64,000 nucleotides of DNA from Volutella citrinella (taxonomy: Eukaryota; Ascomycota; Sordariomycetes; Hypocreales; Nectriaceae), in the NCBI GenBank assembly GCA_034401135.1, contig JAWZSP010000002.1:3100001-3164000 (forward strand), read 5' to 3'. Position 1 is the stretch's first letter. Each line of letters begins with the position of its first letter. Of the stretch, positions 1-12,704 are shown one piece after another. A program made the translations under genes and the position numbers. The notes under the pieces were generated by a model. It did not search any database. It worked only from the letters and a program-made list of their open reading frames with translations, and was not told where the DNA came from.

Positions 1-3000
1 CTAGCGACGTCAACCTCGACATTGCTGAGAAGCTCATTGGCTTTCAGCGTGCGCTCCTTGTCTCCGATGTTTTTGGCATCCTTTGCAAGCGCTTTAATGT
101 CAAACAAGAAATCCTTGGGGCGTGCGTAGAAGCCATTCGACAGACGCTCCTCGATGGTGGTAGTTTCCAAGTTGTAATAGCACTTTCCGGTGGCCGTATC
201 CCTCAGGACATCCTTGTCATGCTTGTCCTTGACGATTTCGAAGGGCCGGATCTGCGGTCCTTCGAGATCAGGGCGAACGTAATTGGGGTCCGCCTCCATG
301 AAAAGGTAGTCGATTTGAGCTTGGGGGATAACAGGTTGCCTAAACTTCTTGTAACGTCGGTTGATTTGATCCATGATGGGCTGCAGCTGTATCTTGAGGC
401 CGTTGAGGATTTGGTGGTCCTTCTTCTGGAGAGCCTTCATCTCCGCCTTGGTTGGGGGTAGCGGTTCAATCTTGGGAGCAACCGGCAACTCTTCGAGCAC
501 TCTCTTCTTTCGATTCTCAGGGTCGGGAAACTCGCCAGGCTTCAGCTTGATATAGTTGAGCGTTGTGGCGAAGAATTCCATTCGATTTGTCTAGCCATGT
601 GTCAGCCTTTGTATATTTACACCGGGTTGACGAGACTTACTCTCTCTGGTCTTGGGATCTCCATCCTGTTCTTTCGAGAGAACCCAAAGAGGTCCCGGAA
701 CAGCTCAGCGGGGATTTCATTCTTATCAGATTCCGCAGTGGCAAGGAGGAGAATCGGATCAGTTGGGGGGATCGACCTCAGCATCGTCTGGAAGGTAACG
801 AGGGCGGTGGTGCCCTGAAGAGACGCAAACCAAGCTTCAATGTTGGGAATGTAAATGACACTGGGCTTGTGTCGTCGTACTTCGGTGAAAAGACTGACGA
901 TTACTTGTTCCACGGGCTTTGAACCAGTTAGCTTGTGTCAATCATCTTTTTCAATACTAGACTTACCCGTCCGTCACCCAGCAAACTAGGAAGATCGAAG
1001 TTTTGCACGTGCACACCCTCAAAATAATGGAGGATTGCAGAAGAGATGTAGCCTTGGCCCATGCCACCGGCACCGTAGATGATGAAGCGAGGGCGAAACA
1101 CACGGGCCCGCTCGAATTCTTGGTGCAGCTGCTCTCTGCCAAATCCATGGTCCGCGTCCTCAAACTGCTCATACATGGCCTCCTCCAGTGCAGTCATTTT
1201 CTTCTTGCGGGGCAGCAGCTCATCCAAAGCCTGCTTTGCATTGCCAAACTGTGCGCGAAGGAGGGGCTCGATTGACTTTGGTAGTGGCCGAGCACCTGAT
1301 GTAGCTGAGCGTTCCGACGAGGGAATGAGCTTCTTCACGGATATCATGAAGTCTGTGGCATGCACGTTGATGTTTTCAGGCTTGACCACAAGCTTCTCCT
1401 TTGACGAGTAGATTTGAGGGTACGTGCGCTGGATGGCGTTGAGCGCAGCCTCCGTGCAGAGCGCACGCAGGTCAGCACCGCCGTATCCTTTGGTGTTCTC
1501 CGCAAGGGCATCCTTGAACTTGTCGGACAGGCCCCAGTCCTGGGTATGGATGTTGAGGATAGACCTGCGCCCCTCGATGTCTGGAAGAGGGAAGTAGAAC
1601 TCTCGGTCGAAACGGCCTGGTCGGCGAAGCGCCGGGTCAATGTTGTCAGGGCGGTTGGTTGCGCCAATGACAATTACTTGACCTCGGCCATCCATGCCAT
1701 CCATAAGAGCCAGGAGCGTCGACACGATGGAGGCATGGATCTGCTCCTGCTTGCTGGATCTAACAGGCGCGAGACCGTCAATCTCGTCGAAAAAGATGAT
1801 GCTCGGCTGCGTCTTCCTGGCCTCCTCGAAAAGCAATCGAAGTTGCTTCTCGGCTTCGCCAACCCACTTGCTCAAAGCATCGGCACCCTTTCGCATGTAA
1901 AAGGAAATCTTTCGACCGCCAGAGCCAACCGAGTTCGCCAAGGCGCGCGCGAGGAGAGTTTTACCTGTACCAGGAGGGCCGTGGAACAGGACACCCCTTG
2001 GCGGGGTGACGTGGAACCTCGTGAAGAGCTCTGGGTAAAGAAGCGGCAGTTGCACCATTTCCTTCAGCTGATCAATGTGTCCCTGCAATCCTCCAACCTT
2101 GCTGAAGTCCACATTCAAATCGACACCAAGAGGGTCAGCATCAGCCAATGCCTTACGATCCTTGATCTTGCCAACATTTGGCGCACCGACCCCTTCCGCA
2201 TTGAGGCCTTGTCCGGCGGGGAGGAGGCCACCCGGCGCTGCTGCAGAGGTTGGGGTCATTCCAACGTTGCCAGCCACGTTGGATCGATGCACCATCTCAT
2301 CGTCGCTGCTGTCCGAATCCACTCCGCCAGTGGCAGCGGCGCCCCAGGGTCCCGAAAGAAGCGAGCCGCCACCACTGCCGCCGCCAAAAGGACCGAAAGT
2401 GGTGTTGAGGTTGCGCTCCCACCCCTGGTTGGCACCGGCGCGTCGGCGATTCCTGGCCGGCGTCGGCGCGGGATCTTCTGCCTCTTCGTCCTCAATGTTA
2501 ATAGCATTCAAGGGTGGCATGTAGTAGTTGACGCGAGGGCGTGGGCGACGGGTAGTTTCGTGGTAGGAAATTGGCGATGCCTTGCGAGGCCGACGGCGAG
2601 ATCGAGAATCCTGTCGGAGCTCACGCGCCTCCTCGTTGAGTTCATCAAGGTCAAAATCAGGCTCCTCGTCCCCGGATTCACCTCCTCGACGAGAGCCTCG
2701 AGTCTCGCGAGCAGGGCGGTTCTGGCGACCACGAGGCGTAGGACTATCGACCTCATGATTGGCTTTGCCCCCTTTCTCCGATCCGGACATCTCTGCGTCT
2801 TCCGACTCATCATCGCCAGGGTCGAAGTCACTGCTTGGCTCCGTTGATTTTTTGTTGCTGGACTTTCGCGTGAGCCGACGAGATTTCCTTGGCTCAGCAT
2901 CAGATTCCCCTCCAGCGTTTTCTTTTTCTTCGGTCTCGTCTGCAGGGGCCGAGACACTGGCGCGTGCCCCGCGAGTGCGGCGGGCAAAGGGGACATCATC

Positions 3001-3873
3001 CTCTTCGTCATCTTCCACCGTTTCAGCAGGTGCATCGGTGTCTGCAGCTTGAGCCGTTTCATCTCCATCTGCAGCATCCTCCATCTTCTGGTCCTCCTCC
3101 TTCTTCTTATGGAAGGTCTCGGGATCTTGAGAAAGCTCATCGGGCTCATCAGCATCGTCGAAGTGTCGTGAGCCACTCTCCTGCGTTGCTTCTTCGATAG
3201 GCTCAGGTGCCTTCTTGAGTCCCTTCATACTGCGCGAGCTCCTCATATTGCGAGCATGTGATTCCGGGCTCCTACTCCTGGACTCTCGCGAGAGAACAGC
3301 ATGACGACCTGAATTTGACAATTCAAGGAACTCATCGGCTTCCTCAGTATGCGCCCGGGTCGTCCTACGGGTCATTCTCTCCGAAGCAATAGGGGGGACC
3401 TTGAGCTTAACAAGCCTCCGCGTCTGTGGCTTCGGCGTGTCTTCGTCTTTTTCATCATTCTCATCCTCGTCTTTAGTGGCCTCCTCTTCTTTGTTGTTGT
3501 TATCATCGGAGTCTCTGCCGGTATCCTCCGCTTCTTCCTCTTCGCTGCTCTCTGCGTAATTCTGGCGGTTGGTTGCGACCTTTCGTGTTCGACGGCCCGC
3601 TGCGTTTATAGGCGCGTCCTCGTCTTCTTCCTCGTCGTCATCGTCGTCAAAATCATCTTCCAGGCTATCCGAAAGCTCGCCATCGTCCTCGTCAATGTCA
3701 GAGCCACGATACCTGTTAGATCGCTTGCGGCCCGGCCTACCAGCCCTTGAGGGGCGGGTCTTCTTCGAGGACTTTCGCGGCCGGTCCTCTGTTGGATCGA
3801 AGTTTTCGTCCTCGGAGTCGGACTTGTTGGGATCAAAGTCCTCAAGCTGTCTCTTACGCTTGCTGCTAACCAT
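1..3873 (-). CDS. YTA7: Yta7/ATAD2-type bromodomain AAA+ ATPase (3' end outside window)
   Basis: Exons read as 3873-967, 916-641 and 590-1 (continuing off the left edge), joined by two phase-0 introns of 50 nt each; the first has a GCTAAC branch site. About 1257 residues are visible. Residues 1 to about 500 are disordered, very acidic and basic-patched (D/E runs, SR-rich), as in Yta7. The AAA+ module has Walker A GPPGTGKT near residue 631, Walker B IIFFDEIDG near 693, and the sensor/arginine-finger stretch GATNRPDNIDPALRRPGRFD. Exon 2 is the second, degenerate AAA region (VIYIPNIEAWF, LLLATAESD). Exon 3 carries a bromodomain-like segment (TIEERLSNGFYARPKDFLFD). Family knowledge: Yta7/Abo1/ATAD2 bind histone H3 and control nucleosome density and transcription. 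The start MVSSKRKRQ is the first ATG of the frame and fits the family's basic N-terminus. Only the C-terminal tail is missing. Confidence 0.95.
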
Positions 3874-5256
3874 TTCGAGCGCTGTCGGTTCTAATTGATG
3901 ATTTTTTTTTGGCGCAAAGTAGGGCGATGGAGTGCGAGGCCCAAAAACCTGCCAGGGAGCTGTTCTAGAGGTCTGTTGGGAAGGGAGGCAAGTTAGTCAA
4001 GGTTCTCTGCATCACAATACCAGGGCGGTGCATCAAGGCGGTGATTGAGTAAATAGTAGCTCCGTGCAAATGCACGATCAGTATTATAGATGGAGTGTAG
4101 ACTCACCGGTTGACCTAGGCGGATGGTGCACGATGCTAAGACGCGGCGTGCATGGGGCGGCTTAGCTGCACCAGGAGCTGGGGCGCTCAACGGGCAGGAC
4201 GTCAAATTCGATGAGTTTGCGGGCGGACTCGGCAGGCAGAACTTAGCATGCGACCCATCGACCAGCGGCAGTGGCAGCAAGATGGCGTCCTAGAGCAGAT
4301 GCGGAGGGTCTGCGCGTCCAGTTCGCGAGCGTTGGCGATGAAGTATTGTCTGAAGGTTTCGGGGGGTTGCGCCTCACGTGCAGTGGGCGCGCGAAAGAAC
4401 AACAAGGTGGCCCGAGCGTTTTTCCAGGCAACTGACCCACCACCAGCCGCGCCGAAACACACAGCCTAATAAAAACGGCGATTAGCAACCTGGAAAATGG
4501 CCCGTTTTCGATGCTTCAATGCGGATTCCTGAACCAGCTTAACCATGCAATATGGCCGTCCTACGACACGAAATCGCGCCCAAGATTGCAAATTTCGAGT
4601 CTGGCAAATTCCGCGACCTGGTTTTCAAGCTGAGCGACGCCCTAGGCCCCCTCATTCACTCTCAATGGGAGTTGCGAAATGATGGCGGCAACGACGTAGC
4701 CCAACCCCAGTCCCCAGATTCCATCTATGCGCCGTAGCTCAACGTTGCGGCTCATCAAGCTCCCGTAGGGCTGATGTTGACGGGCATGCCGCATGGTAGT
4801 CCCACCGTCCCAGCGGTCCCTAGTTGATGCCTCGTTTTAGCTGACAATTTCAGGCAGCAAAAAACTCTTAGCAGTCTGACTCAGCAGGGTGCACATCCCA
4901 AGCCGATCGAGCTGATCTACCCTAAGGAACGAGTCAATGAATTAATCCATGAACTTTTTTACTACACTACGCACCAGTAGTGATAAAAAGCACGTCAGTA
5001 TAAGAAGAATGGGTGGCTTTTTATCTTTGTCGCTGCGAATTTAGGAATCGTGATTATCTGAGCAAATCAAATGCCCTCGAGTTGACGCACACTTCCTTCT
5101 CCCACGCTGGGGCGGTTGGCCCCGCTGTTATGTCTTTTACAGGCCGTAGCAACAATGCGCATGGGACAGCTTCGTAGTCAACCCCTCCATTCATGACCGT
5201 CAAATCAATGCTTGTCTATACAACCCTTATCCGTTTGTGAAGCCGGAACCGCAGCC
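3874..5256. other. Intergenic region between divergent YTA7 and DHFR genes
   Basis: This holds both promoters. The YTA7 side starts with a T tract at about 3901-3910. A 61-codon ORF at 4552-4737 (+) has a purine at -3 and protein-like composition but no recognisable domain; see findings. TATAAG at about 4999 lies roughly 255 nt before the DHFR start and could be a core promoter element. I see no RNA gene or repeat. Confidence 0.5.
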
Positions 5257-6037
<781 letters not shown>

Positions 6038-6141
6038 GAGGCTGATGGGATCTGCGAGTGTCATAGAACCCTGATTTCCTTATAATACTGGGCCGTAGCT
6101 CGGGGAGTCGTATTGCAGTTGTCACAAGGCATAGGGCATTG

Positions 6142-6147
6142 AATAAA
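6142..6147 (+). terminator. AATAAA polyadenylation-type signal downstream of DHFR
   Basis: A canonical AATAAA hexamer lies in an AT-rich stretch 105 nt after the DHFR stop codon. The remainder of 6038-6430, between DHFR and the convergent gene at 6431, shows no other feature. Confidence 0.4.
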
Positions 6148-6430
6148 TTATGTAAATTATTCTGTGTTATCGTGTCATTCATATAATCATGATACCAGCT
6201 CTTTCTGCTGTTCGGCCATCGCCTCCTAATTTCTCATGACCGTGGGTATCAATATCCTCAAAACGCCTTGATGACCAATTCTCCCCAAACTAGCGAGCGA
6301 CATGCAAATGAGTGACTGCCACATAACGATGCAAGCAGCGAGCGGGTATCCTTTACAAAACTCGTACCGTCCTGGTGTGGTCTGGTTGATTCACGCGACT
6401 GCGAGTGCGCGTACTCGTCCCTTGCGCGCG

Positions 6431-6781
6431 TCATCGCTTCTTCATGATGGAGCGGGCAAATTCGGTCAGCGACGGGTGTCCGCCAAAGAGGAGGTGGTCG
6501 GTCTGTCGACCACAGGTGGTGTAAACGTTGACGGTCTGGCCGGCTTTGACCCAAGTCCTGGACTTTGGGGTCGGCGAAGTGGAGAAAGTGGTATCGCTAG
6601 AGAACGAGCGGCCGAGGTCCTGATTGACTGTTAGAGATCCATCTTTGACGCAATCAACTTTGGCTTGCTGGAGCTGTCGTACCTTGTCATCTAGCACGGA
6701 GTCGGAGTAGCTGGTTCTTCCACGGGCCGAGGAAGACCCCTGTGGAATGTCCATGGGAGCCGAGCGGTTGGAGGAGCCCAT
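6431..6781 (-). CDS. Small conserved-looking hypothetical protein, 116 aa
   Basis: Single-exon ORF. The N-terminal half is Ser/Thr-rich and probably disordered (RTSYSDSVLDDKVRQLQQAK, then a Ser/Thr-Pro patch). The C-terminal half looks folded: TWVKAGQTVNVYTTCGRQTD followed by HLLFGGHPSLTEFARSIMKK. There is no signal peptide or membrane segment. The ATG is followed by the small residues GSSNRS, and the 5' side is AT-rich and promoter-like. It is convergent with DHFR, with 393 nt between the stop codons. I recognise no named domain; the hydrophilic beta-type C-terminus resembles short uncharacterised fungal proteins, but that is an impression, not a match. Coding status is inferred from amino-acid composition and position. 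Confidence 0.6.
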   Translation of the reverse strand: MGSSNRSAPMDIPQGSSSARGRTSYSDSVLDDKVRQLQQAKVDCVKDGSLTVNQDLGRSFSSDTTFSTSPTPKSRTWVKAGQTVNVYTTCGRQTDHLLFGGHPSLTEFARSIMKKR

Positions 6782-9700
6782 TGTCCTTGAATGAATAGGG
6801 CTGTAAATCGCTGGTGAAGACTGGCGGTGCGTTGATCTTAATTTATCCTCGGGAGTCGCCCAAGCACAAATGCTCCAATACCGGCGATGTAACAGGTGAG
6901 AGTCTCAGTGGATTGTTCTTAGAAGGCCGTCGGGGCAGGTTGGTCTCAGCACGCCCGGCGTGTTGACGATGGGGATATTTTGTCGAGTCAAGGAATGGAT
7001 ACGGATTTGGAGTATCGTGGAAACTGAGAAACGACAAGAGCGACGACAGGGGCACGGTCTTATCTTAAATACAGCTCATCATCAGCTCTAAATCCTTGGG
7101 GCAATCGGAATGCAGATGCCGATACGGAGCGCAGGGAGCACAAGGCAAGCCCGGTACGCCAAGTCGCATTGCTAGCCATGTATGCCAAGGGCTGCCGAGG
7201 CCAGGCGTGGGCCGATTCTCCGCTCACATTCCATCCACACCAAGCCCTACAAGGAGCCGGAGAGAGGTTGTGGTGGTCAGCTGGACAGCTGGCGACGAGA
7301 CGACGTGCAACCCCAGGGCTTGGAATGACGCACCGGGGATGCGTCAGCCTCAGCTGCCAATACGGGGACATGTGTGGGCCAACCCGGCCCCACAGGCTTG
7401 CATCAAGTTGCAGGCTCGCCGGCACATGCATCCCGTCTGGGCGTGGAATTGTTCTCGAAGCCATTGGCCGTGTCGGAAAGGTGGCTCACTGGCGCCCCAG
7501 GTCGCCCAAACACCAACCGTGACCGACATCATCCCAAGGCAGCAGGATAATGGGCCAATGGCCTACCTTATGCGGGGTGATCTGGCCCCCCCTACAGTAC
7601 CACTGGTTGCACCTCAATGCCCCCCGGGACAGCGACAAGCAACCCCAGAGGCTCCCCGGCCCGTCTCCAGTCACTCGGGCGGGCGCCGGGTCTGCGGCAC
7701 TCCGCACGGAGTCACCGACGGGATTGACTCCGCACCACTCGGATCAACACATGCCAAGCCCGCCGGCGGCGTGGCAGCTCACCAACCTTATCCCAGTGTA
7801 GTGGCACGCTGATGCTCAGGCCCCGCGCCGCAACGAGTATAGAGAAAGGCTGGCAAGGCTGGCCCCGACAAGCTCGCCAGCGTTCGAACCTAACCATGTT
7901 CGCGCCCTGTGTCTGTGTGAATTCAGCCCCTCGCCTTCCAGAGACCAGGGACGAAGTCAGTTGCCGCCTCACAAAAGCTCGAGAGCCACGTTGCATCCAG
8001 ACCATAATGCATGTCAGCAAAGCGCCCGCTTCTGCGCATACTCGCAACGATTATGAAACCCATTGCTAGGTTCTCTCATGTAGACGACGTGGCGATTGCT
8101 GACCGCCAAATGTTCGACGATTCGACACTGTGTCGGTCCATCGCCCAACGAGCGCCGTCTATTCTTATCCTCCAACGACGTGAGCACGAGGACATGACGC
8201 GACGGGTACGATGGCGAAAACCTTGGCCCCGTAATCACCTATTCCCCGGGGGCTCATCGGCATGATGGGTCCCAGTTCGGCCGAGTCTGGCTGACCGAGG
8301 TCCGCATTGGATCGATATTTCGCGTGAGTGACTCCCTAGGTATTGGCGCCCTTGGCACCTGCCTGACCACGCCTAGCCTGAGGCGCCCTTCCCCATGCAC
8401 TGTAGATCTGCTCCTTGGGCCCACGTCTTCGGTCACCTAGCGGTAGCATACCAGCATACCTACCGGGCGGGCGTCACCCAGTTTCTAGAGCGGGCCTCGG
8501 CCAGCCGAAGAACGTCAATTGACGAAGAGGGTTTTGCCCGCTCGGTGACTCAATCCGAAAAGGTTCGACTGTTGGGCGGAATCATGCCATCAAAACTTAT
8601 GGTAGCCTGCCCTCCTGAAGGGCTGTGCCAACGGGAAGCGCCAATTGTTGCTGATTGGCGCATTCTTGATGCCACCACCATCTGAACGTGACGCCAGCCT
8701 TACACTGAAACCGAGTGACGTGCCTCCTGTTGACAGTGCTTTCTAAAAATAGGGAGGCGGCGTCAACAGAGTTCTGTAGCGTATAGTGTAGATACTCATG
8801 GATGCTCCTGATCTTGTGTGGTGGTCAGCGTCCGAATCTCAATTGCCACCTGGGCGGGTTTGGTGACTCTGCGAAATAGAGAGTCTGCCCCGGACGTCTT
8901 GCCCGGTCCGTCATGAATTGATCCGCTCAATGCTCGCCTACATGGCGTGCCGAAACTGCCGTCCAATCTGCTGGTATCTTGGACAGCCTATCCCCCGACC
9001 CGTATGCCAAATGACCAATGAAAGATGATGGAACGTCTTGAAAACCGACAGATAAATACTTGTATAATATTAATGTTGACGAAAACAGCTCATCAAATAT
9101 CGAACCCAGCCGGCCATTTGAACTACAGTGCTGACTCTAAGATCGCCTTCCTCATTATTTCCTTGACTGGCTCTCAATTTTACAGATGTAGCAATGAGAA
9201 TTCCCCTACACCAAGGATTGGGACCTATTAGCCTCTATGCCGGTGAGAGAGAGAGATGGGCGATTTATTACTACACTGAGACCAACAGCGGAAAGGCTGC
9301 GCCTAAGTGGTAGGTTTGCCAGGTCGAATCAAGAGATCATGGGGCAGCCGTTATAAGAATTGAAGCCGGGGAACACCAAAAACACACCTCCATCGTACTC
9401 AGTACCACCAACCTCTCTCCTAGGACGCCGCTCGCCCAGGCTTCCAGCCATGTATCTTTGCCTCTCCTAGTGGATCGGTGGCTTGACAGCTGGATGGACC
9501 TTCAACGGATCGAATTTTCCTAATAAATCCCATCGAGAATTGGTGATTAATATAAGTAATCTGAAGGGCGTGCGTCAAAACTCGGTTGTAATTGATGGGC
9601 CTGGCGGTGCAAGGAAACCCTCGTTGGAGTTGTGATTCTCGGGATCCGTGGTTCGCAAGACTTATTTGTACCAATGCGCCAATTGATGCACACACTACTT

Positions 9701-10792
9701 GCAACACATACCTAGCATCCTCGGTTGGCGGGACTTGTGACATATACAAATCTCGTCGTGAGCGTGATGGCCCAATTCTTTGGACCATTCCTCAGTGGCA
9801 AGAACGCGGCACTTTCCGTCGTCCAGTTCTCGTTGAAGACCCCATTAGGCGCTGGAGTTGGCCCAAAGGGCATGCGCTGTTTCCAGTAGTAACCCATAAT
9901 TGAAGATCCAAACGACTTGGTGCGCCTAAGAGCCATCTCGTTGAACTGGATCCGAGGCTTCGTCCAGGCCTCTACTATTTGTAGAGTGTTTATTCGCTTA
10001 CCTGGAGGTCATTGAAGCCGAACCTTGCTCTTTGATCGAGGTATCCATGCCTCAAAATGTGGCCTGGATGTCTCCATGTCGCCGTCTCTTTGGAAGATAG
10101 GTGATGATTGATTCGTAACATCCTTACAAAGAAACCTGCGTGGAGACCATCAGGCAAATCTGAGAGAGTTCTTCATCCATTGTGGTGCTGCGCCAGATCA
10201 AATCTCGAGGCAAATTTTTTCGCGTTGGAGATTTGGCATTGGAGGAATTATGCTTGCCCGAAACTAAGACATAGGGATCGACTGGAAAGTGTTTTCGTGA
10301 GAACATAAATTTCTTTCAGGTTGAGAGGCTAGGTTGCGAACATAGTATCGATGACGTTTGTGTATATAAGCGAATGACAACAGCTCGGAGGAGCCGCAGA
10401 CGTTCGTTTCTAAGGGATATGAAAGGGTCAAATCGTTCACACTCTCCGATGTCGAAGACAAACACACTGCCTAGATGAGACAAAATACGAGTCAAAATAC
10501 GAGTCGTTCCGCTTACACCTAATTGACGCCATGATACCAATGGCAAGATAGAGACCAACACCTATCGGAAGCTTCAGGGTCATCTATCTTATAGGTACTG
10601 TCAGGTGGACCTTTGGTGGCTGCTGTGCAGACCACTGGCATATAGATGCGGCAGAGAATACACATAATCACAACTTTTTGTATTGCGATTCTTCTCGAAG
10701 CCCTTTTAATTGCACATGAAGCTTTCAACAACACACGAGAAAATGGGGAAATCTGTTCACGGATTATTCCGATAAAAGATGTGCCTGTTCAA
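6782..10792. other. Gene-poor 4.0 kb region
   Basis: No convincing long gene. ORFs at 7096-7812 and nearby have composition typical of chance frames in GC-rich DNA (rich in P, R, G, W, H). From about 8990 to 10750 the sequence is visibly AT-richer than its surroundings. A short inverted repeat, CTGTTGAC at 8727-8734 and GTCAACAG at 8762-8769, could form a weak hairpin. A possible two-exon ORF on the minus strand (10121-10002 joined to 9945-9712) is discussed under findings. Confidence 0.5.
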
Positions 10793-12704
10793 CTACGCAG
10801 TGACTGACCCGGAAACGTCCTTCTCCTCTGCTGGAGCCGGATATGTCTTTGGGTCGACCGAGGCATATATCTGAGAGAAGCGTGCTAAGAGGGCTTGGAT
10901 CCATTTCTGGGTCACTGGGTCGACGAATTCGTATACGATCCGCATGGCGTATCCAACACGGTACGGGCCCATGACACCCTTCCCGACCGTCTCAGCGGAC
11001 CGAAGGATATTACTGACGAAAGAGGCGCGTTCCTCGGCCCATCCAGACAACGGCGACCCGCATTGAGCCGCTGTCTCTCCCAGAATCAACGCGCTGGCCC
11101 AGTATCCCATATCCATAGATCCCGCCCAGGGATGCGAATACTCGAGCACGGTTGGGAAGAGGGACGTCGCCGGGTCCGGTGCCGCGGTCTCGATCGGCGC
11201 GTCTGTGGCCCGTACGAAATCGTCGTACCATAGAGCGAATCTCGTATAATGCTCGGCTGCTGTACGCGCGAGGACGGAGACATGGGCCAAGTCAAGGGGA
11301 AGGCCGAGTTTGTTGGCCTCGCGTACCATATAGCCTCTCTTCAATATGGCCGGCACCCCTGAAAGAAGGTTGAAGAATTCATCCAGCACTCTCACAACAT
11401 CGATGGAGGTCGTGGGCGCATGGATCAAACACCGTCCTTGATCGAGCATGACTTGCTTCCACTCCGGGCGGCAGAAGAAGAAGTCAGCGTCGCCGGGGTG
11501 GAACATCTCACCCATGATCTACAACCGTTAGAAGACCGAATAGGGCAAAAGCGGGACAATTCTCAAGGCAAGATGGACATTGGGTAGGTAGAGAGCCCAC
11601 TCGGCCATGGTGACTTCGGCACTGGGTATAGAGGCCTTGTTATATGGTCCGATTTGAATGCAGACCACGAGAATGGTTAATGCGACCGGGGTTACAGGGG
11701 AAGTCTGGTCGACGTCATGCTGGACCAGGGAGTAAGACCGGTACTATAGTAATAAGAAGGTTGGGGTTTTCATGCCACTCGACAAGGAAGAGAGGGTCAC
11801 TTGAGCAGCTGCCTGCCCCGTGAAATGTCCGTGCAGTTGAGAGTGAAATGCGTTCACGTACAAGGATTCCGCGGAAAGACAGCAGCATTGCCGCGTCCCA
11901 CCCGTTGGCATGAGCCGCCGGGCCTCGCTGCTCCATCAAGACACCAATGCCTTTGGCATGTTGCAACCAGGTGTCTGGGGCGCTGGTTCCTGCGAATAAC
12001 TTTTTATATATTAGCCATTTGTGTGCGCAAGAGTGACAATGCGGTCAAGGATAGCATGTGATGGATGATAGCCTTGGATGCGACAAGGACAAGGGGAGGA
12101 CAATGGGAGCCAGGGAAAGAAGTATGGGTACCTCAAAGTAACAAAGGAGGATAGCGGCAAAGAGGGTCTCAGAAGACCTCCACTCGGTAGGATGCCGTAA
12201 GGCGGCTTGAAGCTCCCTCAGTGAGCTGCCATATATTGTTCGGCTGCGAGCCACCATGTGTGCATCTGAGTCGGCTTTGCCTCCGATGTGCAGGGCGAGG
12301 GAGGAGATGGCACCGTCCAAGAGTGCGCTCTTGCCAAGATCGTCATATGCTATCCAACTGAATAAACGAATGAGATCGGGTGCGCAATTGCTTGGGTCGA
12401 ATCGTTGCATCATCACGTAGATAAGGTGGTTGCGCTCGGGTTGAAGGTCTCGCGTGGACCGGCGCGGCAACATCGGGACCAGCTGACGGGCATCATCGCT
12501 GGAGTTGGAGTCCGACACATGTCCATCTCGCTCACCTCTTTGGCGAATTTGGTGTTTTTCAGTCACAAACTTGAGACCGCGGTGGTAGCCTGGGCAGTCG
12601 GCGCCGTACTTGACGCAGTTCCCGCACGCCGGCCGTGCCTCGTCGCATTTGACTCGTCGGCGCCTGCAGAGCTGACACCCGTTGCTGCGCGGCACACCCA
12701 CCAT
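10793..12704 (-). CDS. Zn2Cys6 (fungal binuclear cluster) transcription factor
   Basis: A nuclear DNA-binding regulator; its target genes cannot be deduced. Exons 12704-12132, 11999-11862 and 11518-10793 give 478 aa, a normal size. The zinc cluster has Cys at 10, 13, 20, 27, 30 and 37 (CX2CX6CX6CX2CX6C), with the usual basic run RRRRVK between Cys13 and Cys20. The middle region follows the fungal-TF pattern, including the TWLQHAKGIGVLMEQRGP block that this family carries after its first intron. Intron 1 acceptor: a nearer AG at 11989 breaks the frame, whereas AAAAAG just before 11999 restores LFAGTSAPDTWLQH. Intron 2 is long (343 nt, 11861-11519), so a missed small exon is possible. An upstream in-frame ATG at 12827 is not used here because proteins of this class begin a few residues before the cluster. 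The gene stands alone between two gene-poor regions, so no cluster context identifies its pathway. Confidence 0.88.

Noticed and set aside
1414..2847. 477-codon ORF on the plus strand
   Set aside because: Fully antisense to the conserved YTA7 coding exon; it follows from the codon bias of that gene and has no domain.
7096..7812. 238-codon ORF on the plus strand
   Set aside because: Rich in P, R, W and H with no domain; overlaps other open frames on both strands, as expected by chance in GC-rich DNA.
7878..7898. Possible tRNA B-box (GTTCGAAC)
   Set aside because: Palindromic, but neither strand gives a paired T-stem or the rest of a cloverleaf.
8727..8769. Inverted repeat CTGTTGAC / GTCAACAG
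   Set aside because: Only 8 bp with a 27-nt loop; too weak to call a terminator, hairpin RNA or transposon end.
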